Positions 1-11,341 of a DNA stretch of 64,000 nucleotides are shown piece after piece. The translations under genes and the position numbers were made by a program. The stretch spans positions 30,598,302 to 30,662,301 of the forward strand of contig CM057154.1 in assembly GCA_029962745.1 (NCBI GenBank), written 5' to 3'. A model generated the notes under the pieces. It made no database searches. It was not told where the DNA came from and saw only the letters and a program-made list of their open reading frames with translations. Position 1 is the stretch's first letter; every line of letters starts with the position of its first letter. This stretch comes from Echinometra lucunter (lineage: Eukaryota > Echinodermata > Echinoidea > Camarodonta > Echinometridae).

Positions 1-2035
1 CTTATTAGTGGTTTGGGGCGGCAGGTCATATGTAGATTTTCTGGTTCAAAGTCATTATGATGAATCTACCTTCATTCTCCCTAGTGTTGATTCTCAGTGC
101 TATGATCCTTCTGCCACTGGAAAATACATGGCTAATCTTCATTTGATGTAGATATGATTTAGCCGACTTTGTATAATGCACCATAAATGAAAAGGCTCTT
201 GTTTATAAATAAATATTTTTATATAGAAGCTGCTGTTCGGCAGAAGCCATGAGCAAGCCTCAAACAAAATAATACATAAATAAAAATGATATAAAAAGAA
301 ATCACACAGATGATGACAAGAATTTCAGAAAATGAAACAAAATCCAAAACAACATTTAAAAAACACAATACGAAAATTAACGTGAAAAAAAAATCTAAAA
401 CACATAAAAATCAGCTTAAATATTATCTTTGTGACAAACAAGAAGGTAGTGTTTAGAGTGGGGATAAATATTGCAAAGTGTTATGAATGATTCAATCATT
501 TTAAGTTAGACACTTCCATGAATCTCACCATTTGCAAAATTCACAAACTTGTGTGTACATAAAAGTTGCCATTACTTAGTGCCTTTTTTCCCATTTTACG
601 AGACCAACCAGTCAAAATCAAGTAACAAATCCTCCAGCATAAAAGGAGAGAAAAAAAAAGATGTTTGCATTATTATAGGAGCTGAAAGAACAGTCAACTT
701 TAAAAGTTCAAGCCATAGTACATAATAGAAAAATTCTTCCTGTGTCACCAAACATGTAACACTATCATCAGTTGGTGATTTTCACAGTAAGTGATCTTGA
801 CTTTCAAAAAGTCATAACATTGTTATTACCTGTCCAAAATTCCTAATAACTGCCACTCATCTGTCTCTCATATTTTCCTGTTGATCAAGCCAGCTTTCTA
901 TGACCTATCAATTCCATTTAACAGCCCAACATCATAATAACCGCAACCAAAGTGACTGGTATACCAACACATCATTCAAATTAAAATTTGAGAAGTACAT
1001 TACCATAAAAATGACTATAAAATACATATAAAACAGTGAAAAATAGAACCAAGTAACACAACTTACAGGACACTGATCACATATAAAAAATACTTCAGGA
1101 ATTTAAAAAAGTGACTGGTACCATTATACTATTAAAATATATATTCTGGAACCTAATTGTAATAAAGCTATATATTTTTTTTTTCAAAATGGCAAAATGA
1201 AAAAGGGGAAAGAGCAAACAGGACATTGATCATTTCAGGAACATACTTGAGAGTTAATGGTGACAAAATTGCAGGTATACAAAGTGAACATACTGAACAG
1301 AAAATGGAGACATTTAAGTAATTCATTCACGGAATATGGGATATATTCAGTGGATGACCTGACTTTGTGACTGAGTACACAGGTAATATGAGACTGTCTC
1401 TAAGACATGATTGACCAATGAGATTGCAGAATTCATGGACACTAAAAAATAAATTTCAGTATCTCAAGACAGCCCTACTCTTTCAAAAACATGGCAGATA
1501 TTATGCTTATGGGCCAGAGAGGCATTAAAGGTGTGTAAAGTGATACAAGTTAAAGCCTGGTTTTCAACAGACAATAAAATTCTATTACCTATAGCTCAGA
1601 AGTTAGAACATAACTTCCTGAAATCAAAGAAGATCTCCTCACATTGAAAAATATTTGCACATTTCCCACAAACTTTAGTACAGTCACGCAAGTTAATACT
1701 TTATACACTGTTTGCACATCTGTGTTTTTTATGCACCTTATCAAGTTACTTGGAAAGGAAAGTATTTTGGGGGAAGGAGAGGGGAGAGAATGATTTCATA
1801 GCTTTTTATAATACCAAACGTAAATAAACTTAAAGACATTAGTTGATACTATCACAATGTTAAAAAATCTCATTTTGTTACTTGAAAATGGGATAAACAT
1901 TAGGGTTATAGTGTAAAACTACCAGTCTGAAAGTTTCAGAGTATAATAACCACAGGAAGTATCTTAAATATTAGAAATGTGAACCAATGTTTGAAAAATA
2001 TACTAGGGTCGATTTGACTCGATTGCACAGACCAG
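1..2035. other. AT-rich noncoding DNA, no gene seen
   Basis: This stretch is AT-rich with many poly-A and poly-T runs. No reading frame resembles a protein family and I see no RNA gene or clear repeat boundary. It could be intron or 3' flank of a gene outside the window; nothing here decides that. Confidence 0.6.
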
Positions 2036-2120
2036 ACGTAAGGAGTGCGCATGCGCGCATGACTCAACGGACCGCACTGTGTGTATTGGCGTATCACGTG
2101 ACAGAAGGCAGGTAAGGGTA
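2036..2120 (+). promoter_or_regulatory. CpG-rich patch with NRF1-like site, E-box and a possible splice donor
   Basis: A short GC-rich island stands out from AT-rich surroundings. It holds TGCGCATGCGC (2046-2056), which matches the NRF1 palindrome, then TCACGTGA (2094-2101), a USF/MYC-type E-box, then GGCAG followed by GTAAGG (donor boundary 2111/2112). NRF1 sites plus an E-box ahead of a good donor is the layout of a TATA-less promoter with a short first exon. No coding exon follows that I can recognise, and similar CpG motifs occur inside transposons in this window, so a transposon relic is an equal alternative. Confidence 0.25.
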
Positions 2121-2812
2121 TTCGTGCAAATGGTCCTCTTAGTTCATTGTCTCTCAAGACGAAAGCTAATAAATTTGCGGTTTGCGTCTAACTTACAGTT
2201 TTTCATTCCAAATTATGGTTGGTTTTAGGGTTTTTGAGTACAAATACAAGTACTCATATACATGTTTCATCTTAGTTTGAGAATTTTTTAAATCAGCTGC
2301 TCACAAAGTTAGCCAATACCTTTAACTGACCATAAGTAGGTCATGCTTTATCCTCCATTGTGTATTCATTGTTTCCTATTACCGGGGTGTAAAATATTCC
2401 AGGATATACAGAGATCAGTTACTGATTCCGTCCCACCTACGCGGCCCTTTGAAACCATCTTGACTGACAGAGTTCAATGTCAGGATGACAATAGGAAAGG
2501 GTATAATAAACAAGAATTAGGTAAAGGAAGTACAGACTTCCTCCTCATTATTCCTGCAATCTCCCCCTCCCAAAATTCTGGTCGTATTTCTCTCTTTCAC
2601 ACTCCCCTCTCACCAATTTTTCTCGCCTTCCTGAGCCCCCTCCCTTTCCCAGGCCTCTCTCCTCTCTCCCATTATTTTCTGCTTCTCTGGGGTTTTTTTT
2701 CTCTCTCTCTACCTCTAACTATCTCTCTCTCTTTTAAAATTACACTATCTTCAGCAAAATGTGAACCCAACCCCCTCCCCCCAAAAAAATTGTTGTTGAA
2801 ACCAAAAGGCTA
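2121..2812. repeat. Noncoding DNA with pyrimidine-rich low-complexity tract
   Basis: From about 2540 to 2740 the plus strand is CT-rich, with runs of TCTCTC. A 157-codon open frame over it (2343-2816) is a product of low stop density in CT-rich sequence and resembles no protein. Nothing else is evident. Confidence 0.6.
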
Positions 2813-3237
2813 TTAAAGGTAATAAACAGTAGTGGTAGCAAAATGAAAGTTGGCATGAAACTGCTCAAATATAGTCTCATATTGTTCGGCTTGCATGAAA
2901 AGATGCATGAGTGAGATAATCTAATATTCTATTCACAAATTCTGGTGATTTTCAGTAAAACAATTCAAATGATCATATATCAACCATTACCTTATACCTT
3001 CGCTACGGACCACCTACCCCGATGCTCTTGGCTCAACAGCGCGTAGCGGTTCGCACTCACTGTTTACACGTGTGTGAATTTTCGACAGGGGCCCACGGTG
3101 AGAACTCGACGTATCTTTCGTTGATATTTTAGCCATTTCTACATCTACATCAGTTCATGTAGTAATTTTCATTCCACCTAACAAAGTAGTTAAATATTCA
3201 AAGCCCCACCTTTCCTACTACTGCTTATTACCTTTAA
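2813..3237. mobile_element. Inverted-repeat MITE with TTAA ends (~425 bp)
   Basis: The left end reads TTAAAGGTAATAA and the right end TTATTACCTTTAA, extending to a ~27-bp imperfect terminal inverted repeat (continuing into CAGTAGTRG). TTAA on both sides is the target-site signature of piggyBac and Kolobok superfamilies. No transposase frame is present, so it is non-autonomous. Its interior has a CpG-rich stretch (3000-3120). The TTAAAGG tip is shared with four other elements (17190, 26534, 36242, 45813). Confidence 0.6.
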
Positions 3238-3748
3238 TGCTATACCCTGAGTTACTGTCTTTCTGGATTTCAATTTACAATTTATAGATTGACACACAGA
3301 CATTACTTTAAATGGAAAAAAGGACAGTAAATGCATTCTTATTGCAGGTGGTTACAAAAGAAAGAGAACTACTTCATACTGCTTTTAGAAGAACCGAAAA
3401 CATAATCCGTAGGAGTTTGCATAAAGGTGAATTGCATTAAACTGACCTGAAACAGACCTGATACTCTCTTTTAATTTGAAACTAGAAAATGATAAGAATA
3501 TAGAGGTTTCAAACATAGAGATTGTAAATCAATATGTATACCAGCAAAATTTTGAATGAAGGTGTGCATTATCCTGTCAGCAGGTCAGGGCATGACAAGA
3601 TGATCAATTAGCATGTCAGGGTCTATAGCGTGGGTTAACAGGGAAACGTCAGAGAGTGAGAGAGAGAGACAGAGATAGAAAGGAATAGACACAAAAAAGT
3701 AGTATATAAGGGTTTACTGTACCTATCACTGACATCAAACTTTGTCCC

Positions 3749-3779
<31 letters not shown>

Positions 3780-4424
3780 AAATCAGGAAAAACAATGCAG
3801 AACTTAAGAATGTCAGGGTCTAGTACAGTATCAACAACAAAGAAAATATGAAGCTCTTCTTCCTGTATGAATCGAGGCTTGTTCCAATAGAGGGGGAGAG
3901 AGAAAGAGAGGATTTTAAAAAAGAAGAGATTAATAAAATAAAAACATTAGGATGTCATGGTCTAGCAGCATGTCATTGACTGAGAAAATAGGAAGCTACT
4001 TTTTCCTGTTTGAGTTGAGGTTTGTCTAAACAGAAAGAGAGAATGAGAAAGCAGTGCGGGTGGGGCGGAGAGACAGATCAAGATACAGCAAGAAAGATAG
4101 AAAGTGAGAGACTGGATAAAGAGAGAGAGAGAGAGAGAGAGATAGAGATGGACAAGGGTTAATGAAGGAAATATAAAAAACACAGCAAGAAGATTGGAGA
4201 AAGAAATAGAAAAGATCAGAGAGGAAGAGAAGAAATGAGAAAGAAAGCAGAAGGCAAGATAAATGTAGGAGATAGAGCCAATTAAAAGAAAGGAATGAAA
4301 TAAAGAATGAGGAGAGAAAAAAATAACAAGTTTAAAACGGGAGGGGTGCGAATTAAAATGACCAAGAAAATATTAGAAAGAGAAAGAGAAAGAGAAAAGC
4401 AAGCATGAGAGGGTATAGAGTTTC
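3238..4424. repeat. Noncoding DNA with purine-rich (GA)n tracts
   Basis: Plus-strand GA-rich sequence dominates from ~3650 to ~4410, with pure (GA)n runs at ~3748-3774 and ~4120-4142. The phrase TGTCAGGGTCTA and its variants recur (~3615, ~3810, ~3955), each near the words TGAAGCT or GGAAGCT, suggesting a degenerate ~150-bp repeat. Open frames here are low-complexity artefacts. Confidence 0.55.
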
Positions 4425-4870
4425 ATTTTAAAATCTGATGGTATATACACCAAGTGGTGCGACTTGACTCACAGTTAGTGGAAATGGTAGGAAGAGAGCA
4501 ACACACGGATGTCAAACTTTATCAGTTGTAGGATGTACCACTTTGGTGAAACAGTGTTTTTCAGGGTGAAATAAAGGTGAAAGCTTGGAAAAAGAATGGT
4601 ACTTTCCGTGCATCAGTCAACATGTTTGTGATTCTTCTTAGATGAAACCGAGTCTACTTTCTCTCTCAACATTAAAAACAACTTTTACCAAGGATTGGCA
4701 CGTACAAGTCAACTCTGTAGATAGGTTATTTAAAAATTAATGAGCTGGACATTGACAGGCTGGGTATTATTTGCTTATACCATCGCAATGAAGAAATGAT
4801 AGTGCCTGTACATAGCATAGGCTTCAATGATAACTTTGACAAGCATCTAAGTAGACTACCAACATTACAG
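4425..4870 (+). promoter_or_regulatory. Candidate promoter and noncoding first exon of GPCR-1
   Basis: This block is conserved between units and ends in ACATTACAG followed by GTAAGGCATGG, a canonical splice donor (4870/4871). The same donor is kept in unit B (17076/17077). GGTATATACACC near 4440 is TATA-like in this copy but reads GGTACATAGACC in unit B, so it is weak evidence for a start site. No long ATG frame runs through it, so it would be 5' UTR. Splicing to the acceptor at 10139 gives a 5.27-kb intron. The transcription start is not defined; because the units are recent duplicates, conservation alone does not prove an exon. Confidence 0.45.
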
Positions 4871-5422
4871 GTAAGGCATGGTGCATATCTATTGCTTTTG
4901 TTCACTTTTACCACTTCTGTTATGGAAAGACTCTAGTGACTTCATACAGTTTTTTTTTCCTCTGCTGTTTGTATTGAAGTGGTTTGGTTTACCATGCTTC
5001 GAAATTGAATGATTTTACTTTCTTTTACCAGAATCTTAAGATATAACTGATTTAACCCATTAGGTTGGTACTAAGATGACTCGTATGCATCTATGAAAAC
5101 TGTGTGTTGTAACAACATCTAATCATGCTAGCAAGTTTATACATACACTTGCAGTATTTAGTAAAATCATTCATATATTTTCAATCTTATTTCTGTTTTA
5201 TTTTTTTAAATTTTCAGTTTCAGTTCATTCTTGTACCCTTACTCTTGAGAGTGTAAGACCCTCCCCCCAAAAAAGTCCCTTTTCAGATCTTCTCTTTTCA
5301 AGAACATCAATCCAAGCCTTAAAATGGCATATTATACCTTTGCTAATCATCCTGGAAAATTTTCATGTAAGCAATGGATTAACCTCACATAATTTGAAAT
5401 ACTTACCCGGTAGCTCTCTGAA

Positions 5423-5733
5423 GGGGTGTTCAGATATGAGGCGATATTGTGGTGCCTCAAAATTTTTAGTGTTCAGATATGGCGCAAAATTGTGGTGCCA
5501 CTTATTTAAATCAACGCGTATTAACATGTCAACACTTTAATAAAAGAGAACTTTGTCAAAACATGCACAGACAATCTCATGATAACAATTTTGTGCTTTT
5601 TAGGAATTTGATTGGTGCAAATTTTTTGGCAGCCAGGCAGCAAAAAAAACCTGTGTCCTGCCTCAGCGACATTTTTTTCAAATGTTGCAGGGATTTTGTG
5701 GTGCCACTATGTCACCTCATACCTGAACACCCC
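5423..5733. mobile_element. MITE with GGGGTGTTCAG terminal repeats (311 bp)
   Basis: The left end is GGGGTGTTCAGATATGAGG; the right end, reversed, is GGGGTGTTCAGGTATGAGG. An internal near-copy of the tip (GTTCAGATATGGCGC) lies at ~5472. There is no transposase frame. A clean target-site duplication is not evident. It is related to the element at 8488-8911, which shares GTTCAGATATG. Confidence 0.6.
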
Positions 5734-5813
5734 ATAAGTGTACAGAAAGTTGTCACATCTATGTGTCTACATGTCTGAATATGTTTGAATATTATGTAAA
5801 ATCATCATACATC

Positions 5814-5956
5814 CTGGGGAGCGTTTCATGAAGAGTCTTGTCTGTGATTTTCACTGACAACTGTTATAAGCTACTGAAAATCCTCACATCTGATTGGCTG
5901 AGAGCAAATTAGTCAGTGAAAATCACTGACAAGACTCTTCATGAAACACTCCCCAG
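5814..5956. mobile_element. Short palindromic MITE, GTTTCATGAA family
   Basis: Arms begin CTGGGGAG and GTTTCATGAAGAGTCTTGTC and the whole 143 bp is close to a palindrome. The interior carries CCAATCAGATGTGAGG and TCAGTAGCTTATAAC on the reverse strand, the same core found at 37485-37632 and 39624-39777, so these belong to one family. Non-autonomous; superfamily not determined. Confidence 0.65.
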
Positions 5957-6251
5957 AAGTCTATTTCTGACTATTGGGGCCACTCTGAGATTAATTTTCA
6001 AAATTATCAATCTTTTGTACTCAAACATTTGTCAAAAAACTTAATTTGTGGGCATACAAATCAAAAGGATCAAATTCTGAGACTTCATGTTACGGGCTAT
6101 TGCTGGTGCAGAGAGAGAGGAATGGTGGAATGAAGCAAAAGAGAAAGAAAATGAAAAAAAAAAACCCAAAAAACTAAAGACAATCTTAAAGAGAAAAAGA
6201 AAGAGAAATAGAAATAGATGTACAGACAGAAAACAGGAAAGAACCTTATGT

Positions 6252-6466
6252 ACCATGAAACAATCACTTTTAGATATGCAAGTAAAATTGTGTTTGATGA
6301 ATTTGCAACCAAAATTTTGCAAAGGAAATCCTTGCTCCCACATTGCCCTACTGTTAATGTACCATCAAAGAATAATTCTTAGAAATGCAAGTAAAACTGA
6401 ACTTGATGAATTTGCAACCAAAATTTTGTAAAGGAAATCCTTGCTCCCACATTGGCCTACTGTTAT
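6252..6466. repeat. Two-copy direct repeat, ~109-bp period
   Basis: A block from ACCAT-AAA through GATGAATTTGCAACC, AAAATTTTG and CCTTGCTCCCACATTG occurs twice in tandem, the second starting ~109 bp after the first with scattered substitutions. The short plus-strand open frame crossing it repeats the same peptide and is not a gene. Confidence 0.7.
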
Positions 6467-7815
6467 TTCTCTTGCTTATGCACTTCAACGAGCTACTTAT
6501 CTGTTTATAAGGAAATGAGAGCTCGAATTTCAGGAAAGCAGACCAGCGTTATCTTCAACCTCTTTGGATAATTTAATTTTCTCCTTAAATTTTTAATGAA
6601 CTGTGTTTGCATAGGAAGTATCAGCTTAAATTTCAAGGGAATTACTTGAATACTGAATTCTTCTATGCCCCCAGCCTAATAAGGAGACAGCAAATTTCTC
6701 ATAGGCAAGAAGTTGATGTGTTTCTAGACCTATCTATCAAAGTCCCCCCCCCCCAAAAAAAAATAATAATGTCTAAACCATTCTACTATTTTTATCTTCA
6801 GAAATTATTTCAAATTCTCTCACTGTTGCTATGTTGGTTTGCTTAGAGAATGAAGAGGTATAAATATATGTCACTCCCCCTCCCACTGAAAAAAAGACAG
6901 AAAGAATTTATAAAGTAAAGTCATTATTTCAGATGAACCCACGAACATGAATAATTCAGAAATGAAATACTTCATGTAAATCCAATCACTATGAAACTGT
7001 AAAAAAAAGTTATTACAAATATTGCAAATATACGCCCTGACCACAGACAAACTGTCGATACAATATACATGCCTTGACGGTCTGACCCAAATGACAATAT
7101 TTACTATCTACTTATAATTGACGTGCTTTCAAGAGGACCTGTCCACTTTGTAGTTGGCTGGCTATTCAAACTTGAATGTCAAATCTATGACTACTGAGCT
7201 TATAGCAAGATACAGAAAGTAGTTTGAAACATATTCTTGCGATATACAATGTTCCTACAGCACACACATGTCACCTTCCTATGCCAATAAAATTAAGAGC
7301 AATTGTGATCCTAAATTGAATTCTGTTGGTCACTGATTTGAAATTCTTTGATTCATAATGATCTTTGGCACTAAACATCTTTTAGGTGAATGAACTTCTC
7401 AACAAAGGTGCACATTTCAGTTAATGGAATGAAAAAAGTGTTCAAGTACACCAAACAATGTTGACAGGATTTGCCACCCAGATACTACTGGAAGTGGTAA
7501 AACATTGCGTCTCACGTTTAGACCTGATCTGACCTGGTTTACGGACAGCCAGAAGGGTGTTCACTCATATACTCCGATACACAGAGGGTCCACATTTTGT
7601 GGTTTTGCCCAATAATTATTTATTTATGCAGAGGCAGTAGAGTGCCCCCCTCCCAAAAAAAAAGAAAAGAAAAAAAAGAAACATACCAAATACAGGAGCA
7701 GGAAGAGCCAGAAATTCTGCACATACTGTGCCTCTTTTTGTTGCATTAGCATTTTTCATTTGATGCTGAAAATTTTTTAAAGGAAAAAAGCACTAAAATC
7801 CTGGATCAAGTGTGG

Positions 7816-7928
7816 CAAATTAATGTCTTGCTCCAAAGGACATTAGAGTAGAGCTGTGGTGTGGATTTAACCCTATACCTTGTGGTTCATAGACAGGAGA
7901 CTAATCCACTAGACCACAACACCTCTAT
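7816..7928 (-). mobile_element. tRNA-derived SINE head
   Basis: Read on the minus strand it begins GAGGTGTTGTGGTCTAGTGG (A-box region) and continues to GGGTTAAATCC (B-box-like), followed by the body word ATGTCCTTTGG. This matches the SINE at 52591 on the plus strand. It is not a tRNA gene: the cloverleaf cannot be completed and the family repeats. Confidence 0.6.
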
Positions 7929-7935
7929 AAGGATA

Positions 7936-8092
7936 TTGTTTCATAAAGCTGTTCGTAAGTTACGCATGACTTTACGCACGATTGGTGATATGTTCTTGTG
8001 CTACATGTAAATGATTGAGAATCTGATTAGCACCCAAGAACATGTTCCAGTCGTGCGTAAAGTCGTGCGAACAGCTTTATGAAACACCCCCA
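7936..8092. mobile_element. Palindromic MITE, GTTTCATAAAGC tips
   Basis: TGTTTCATAAAGCTGTTCG at the left is answered by CGAACAGCTTTATGAAACA at the right. The arms extend through CGTGCGTAAAGTC-type sequence around a ~50-bp centre. It resembles the GTTTCATRAA family but has a different interior. Confidence 0.6.
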
Positions 8093-8487
8093 GGTTTCAT
8101 TTTTCTATCACAGTCGAGAAACCAAGTCACTAAACACCTCTATACGGCTACTTGATATCATTTCAGAATTAAAAACAAACAGCACTCCAATTTGTGGGCA
8201 AGACTGTTGGCCCACTGTGTGGAAGGGGTAAACCAAAGTCAGAGGAAATCAGTAGGTCATTGAGTGAAAATTGATCTACCATGGTAATAACCAGAACAAG
8301 CACTCTTCCATTATTGTTGTGTACAGGTACTCATCAATTCAACCAAAGTGATAAAATCTGAGCTTTGAAATACTGCACGGAACTACACTATATTCAATTC
8401 ATTAAGATTTATTTCATTAAAAACAGTAGTTAGAAGTAAACTATGAAGTGTCATAACATTGCACCTTTTGGGGCAATTTAAAGTAAA

Positions 8488-8911
8488 GGTTTGTTCAGAT
8501 ATGACACGATTGACCTCAGAATTTGAGTAAATAAAATAAACCAGCAGTGACGTAAAAATGGGTACCAGATAACGCGCACTGTAGTTGATGCGCGCGCTAG
8601 ACTGTACAATGTGTAATATACCTAGTGCGCATTTTGCTAGAATTGCGCAACAAGGTACCCACAATGACGTCATTGGGTCAACAGCAGTTGAAACTGGGAC
8701 ACCGCGGAGGTGCCAAAAATAGGCTGAAATCTTACCATATTTTTGGTTATTGCTTGGCAACACCACTATTTTGGAACTTTGGGCAGTAATTTTCTGCTAA
8801 TAAAAATATGCTCTTTTAAATGAAGGAACATTGTTTCAGCATTGGGTACAACCTTTAATGCAAGTTCATTACCATTAGTGCCATGGTTTGCTGCGCCATA
8901 TCTGAACACGG
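8488..8911. mobile_element. MITE sharing GTTCAGATATG tips (~424 bp)
   Basis: The left tip TTGTTCAGATATGACAC and the reversed right tip GTGTTCAGATATGGCGC form an imperfect terminal repeat like that of the element at 5423. The interior is CpG-rich (8565-8705) with GCGCGC and TGACGTCA, unlike the surrounding DNA. The 127-codon minus-strand frame inside it (8383-8766) resembles no protein. Confidence 0.45.
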
Positions 8912-9444
8912 AAGAAAAAAACGCAACAGTTTCCTCTTCATATTCGAATGAACGTTTGTAGCAGCATTAATGTGATATCCCATCCTTATTTTACTGTATG
9001 TATTGATGTATACTGTGTATAATATTGGCAATATCTGCATGTTTTTGTGAAATACATCAATGAACTTGAACTAAAGATATGGTTGTCTCCATATGATGGA
9101 CATCCAGTATTGGATATCATATTGCAGCTGATGGTTTAATATTCCAAAATGGAAGTACTGTAGCACAACAAAATTATAGCCTCGTTCTCCCAAAAGGAAA
9201 AGCAGATTACTGGAAAATTGGTTAAGAGAAAAGATAAGTGGGTGGTAAAAGCAGCCCTGTTTTTCTTTAAGATAAATTAAACAGCAAGGCTGCCTGTATG
9301 TATATCAAATATCTGGTTCAATATCTTTTCCTGGAAGCAGGAATTCACTGTCATAAATACTTTTTAAAAAACCCAGGGAATAAAAGTTCAGTGTGTCTAT
9401 TTTCAGCAAAACACTTTCTGTTCTAATTCTTCTATCTATGACAT

Positions 9445-9865
9445 GAATAGTATTGTAGCGATCCAAAGTCCACAAAAGACCAGAATCGAACAAAAAGATT
9501 TTACCTCACATAGTTGTTAAATAAACACGAGAAGATGGTAAACCCATGCATTACCAGGGGAATCATCAGTTGTTCTTCCACCAGTCACTGGGAGTTTCAG
9601 GCCGTTATGAACAATATTCCATCTTGGTGGTGGGCCAGCAGTGCAGTGCACCACCTTCCCACTGGTAACAGTAAAAAAACAAAAACAAAAAACAACAACA
9701 AAAAAAACTTTATATTTACAAACGTCTCATTATGAAAAGACATCAAAACTAAAATTTTTAACATATAATAGTTAAGTTATCCACTGGCTGATATAAATTT
9801 CCATGAGTAGAAATGAATTAAGAAACCTAAAGAGAAAAAACTTCTCAAAGATTCTAAAATTTCAT
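9445..9865. mobile_element. Unit A-specific insertion (~420 bp), type unknown
   Basis: Unit B is continuous from CTATCTATGACA to ATATTCAGACTAAAATTC, while unit A has ~420 bp between the matching points. AGTATT occurs at both edges (9448 and ~9870), a possible 6-bp target duplication. The interior ends in a run of AAAAACAAAA repeats, which could be a retroelement tail, but I do not recognise the element. Confidence 0.4.
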
Positions 9866-10116
9866 AACAGTATTCAGACTAAAATTCTTGTCTTCCTCAT
9901 GAAGTATGCCTTCATAGATGTACATCTATCTTCTAAATGAAATTTGTCATGCCATTTTCATTTGCTGATCTGATTAATACAACTATCCCAAGAAAGGACC
10001 TTCAAAACTTAGAAATTATCTAAAACTTTTTTTTTTTTTTGTGGAAAAGGCCTAATTTAGAATATGTATCTTGATATCAATAAGTAACACAGTAGCAACT
10101 GCACCTATTTTCATAC

Positions 10117-10139
10117 ATTTCTTTTATTTCATCCTACAG
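10117..10139 (+). promoter_or_regulatory. Splice acceptor of the GPCR-1 coding exon
   Basis: A pyrimidine tract ending TTTCATCCTACAG precedes the exon start at 10140. The same acceptor word is conserved at 18219-18231 in unit B. Between the acceptor and the ATG at 10193 the two copies differ by one inserted base and unit A has an in-frame TGA (10154-10156), so this part is 5' UTR. Confidence 0.6.
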
Positions 10140-10192
10140 ATATATTTGCGAGTTGATATTGCTGCTGTACTGGTGTGACGAGGGCTGCAGAC

Positions 10193-11341
10193 ATGGAGAC
10201 AACGCCTGGATCGGAGTACAGTCTTCTGACAGATGATGTATATGGAAATGGAACACAGCGAGTCCTGTCCGTGTACGAATTGTATGGATACTTCAATGTC
10301 ATTATCGTTTCAACATTATATTCGGTGATTGCTTTTCTGGGACTTACAGGAAATACTATGGTTTTTATTGCAGTAGGTCTGTCGCGCAAACTCCACAACA
10401 TCACCAATGCCTTCATAGTCAACCTCAGCATATGCGACTTTCTATCATGTGCTATCTTTCCTTTTCATGTGGTTGCTGTGATCTCAGAGGATGGTTGGCC
10501 ACTTGCGGACTGGTTCTGTTCTTTCATTGCATCTGTGTCCATCATCACTCAGACAAGCGGTATTTTGAACCTGGCTATGATCAGCCTCAACAGGTACATT
10601 CTGATCACCAAGCCTCGGAAGCTCTACATGAGAGTGTACACCCATCAGAAAGTGGCCTCGATGATCGCTTTGACATGGCTCTTCCCTTTCTTCTTCCTCC
10701 TAGTGCCACAGTTCTTTCTGGGTGGGTTGGGATACCAGGACTTCTTCAGGGTTTGCATATGGAACTCACGTCACAAGCTGGCACTAATCTTCCAAGGAAT
10801 CGCAGCCCTTGCTTTCCTCATCTCCACCATTCTCATCATCTTCTCCTACGTCTCCATCTTCATCTTTGTCCGAAAACACATGCGCATGATGGCCAACAAG
10901 GAAGGTGGTGATGACCCTGCAGCATCAGTCGAGATTGTTGATGAAGAGAGCACTCTCAACGATAGGAAGATTGGCGCTTCCATCAAATCACACAGAGCAA
11001 CGATGAAGAAGAAGACAATCAGTAAGAAACAGATCGAGATCACCAAGAACCTTTGTCTTGTTGTCGTGACTTTCTTCATCTGTGTTTTACCCTATACCAT
11101 TCACCTTCCCACAGGGATCTATGACATGCGAGGGACCTACTTTGCAATCCTATTCATGTCTCATGCATGCATAAATCCTATTCTTTACGCTGCAAAGCAT
11201 CCACACTTTAAGATCATCTTCAAGTGCATGTTCCAATGCAAGTACTCAGACATTCCAATGCCTACAGTGGGACTGAAGAGAGTTTTAACCACTGCTTCAT
11301 CTGCAAATGCATACAGTAGCACAGATGGGCGATTCGCCTAA
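10193..11341 (+). CDS. GPCR-1, orphan class A (rhodopsin-like) receptor, 382 aa
   Basis: A seven-transmembrane receptor of the plasma membrane, expected to signal through G proteins. The ATG at 10193 is chosen because it has G at -3 and +4, matches the METT start of GPCR-2, and follows an in-frame stop at 10154. Visible: N-terminal sequon NGT (N19); TM1 with GN (N54); TM2 NLSICDF (D82); ECL1 DGWPL; TM3 cysteine C109 pairing with ECL2 C188; NRY at 133-135 in place of DRY; TM4 W162; TM5 with serine where proline 5.50 is usual; charged ~60-residue ICL3; TM6 CVLP (297-300), lacking toggle Trp; TM7 NPILY (328-332); helix 8 and tail cysteines C345 and C349, then YSDIPMP. NRY and the overall shape recall melatonin-receptor-like and moody/Tre1-like orphans; ligand unknown. 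Single coding exon, probably behind a noncoding exon at ~4.4-4.87 kb. Confidence 0.93.
   Translation: METTPGSEYSLLTDDVYGNGTQRVLSVYELYGYFNVIIVSTLYSVIAFLGLTGNTMVFIAVGLSRKLHNITNAFIVNLSICDFLSCAIFPFHVVAVISEDGWPLADWFCSFIASVSIITQTSGILNLAMISLNRYILITKPRKLYMRVYTHQKVASMIALTWLFPFFFLLVPQFFLGGLGYQDFFRVCIWNSRHKLALIFQGIAALAFLISTILIIFSYVSIFIFVRKHMRMMANKEGGDDPAASVEIVDEESTLNDRKIGASIKSHRATMKKKTISKKQIEITKNLCLVVVTFFICVLPYTIHLPTGIYDMRGTYFAILFMSHACINPILYAAKHPHFKIIFKCMFQCKYSDIPMPTVGLKRVLTTASSANAYSSTDGRFA

Larger units (their letters stand above)
4980..9240. other. Unit A-specific expansion of the GPCR-1 5' intron
   Basis: Unit B goes from its donor to the coding exon in 1.15 kb, while unit A takes 5.27 kb. The extra DNA sits mostly here and consists of at least four inverted-repeat elements, one SINE and a short tandem duplication, listed separately. 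The stretch 6500-7800 shows only AT-rich sequence with no recognisable feature. No coding exon is apparent. Confidence 0.6.

Noticed and set aside
2343..2816. 157-codon plus-strand frame
   Set aside because: It crosses a CT-rich tract, has no recognisable domain and no splice or promoter context.
10129..11079. Frames on the other strand or in other phases across the GPCR exons
   Set aside because: They are shadows of the receptor reading frame; the same holds for 18174-19366 and 55859-56815.
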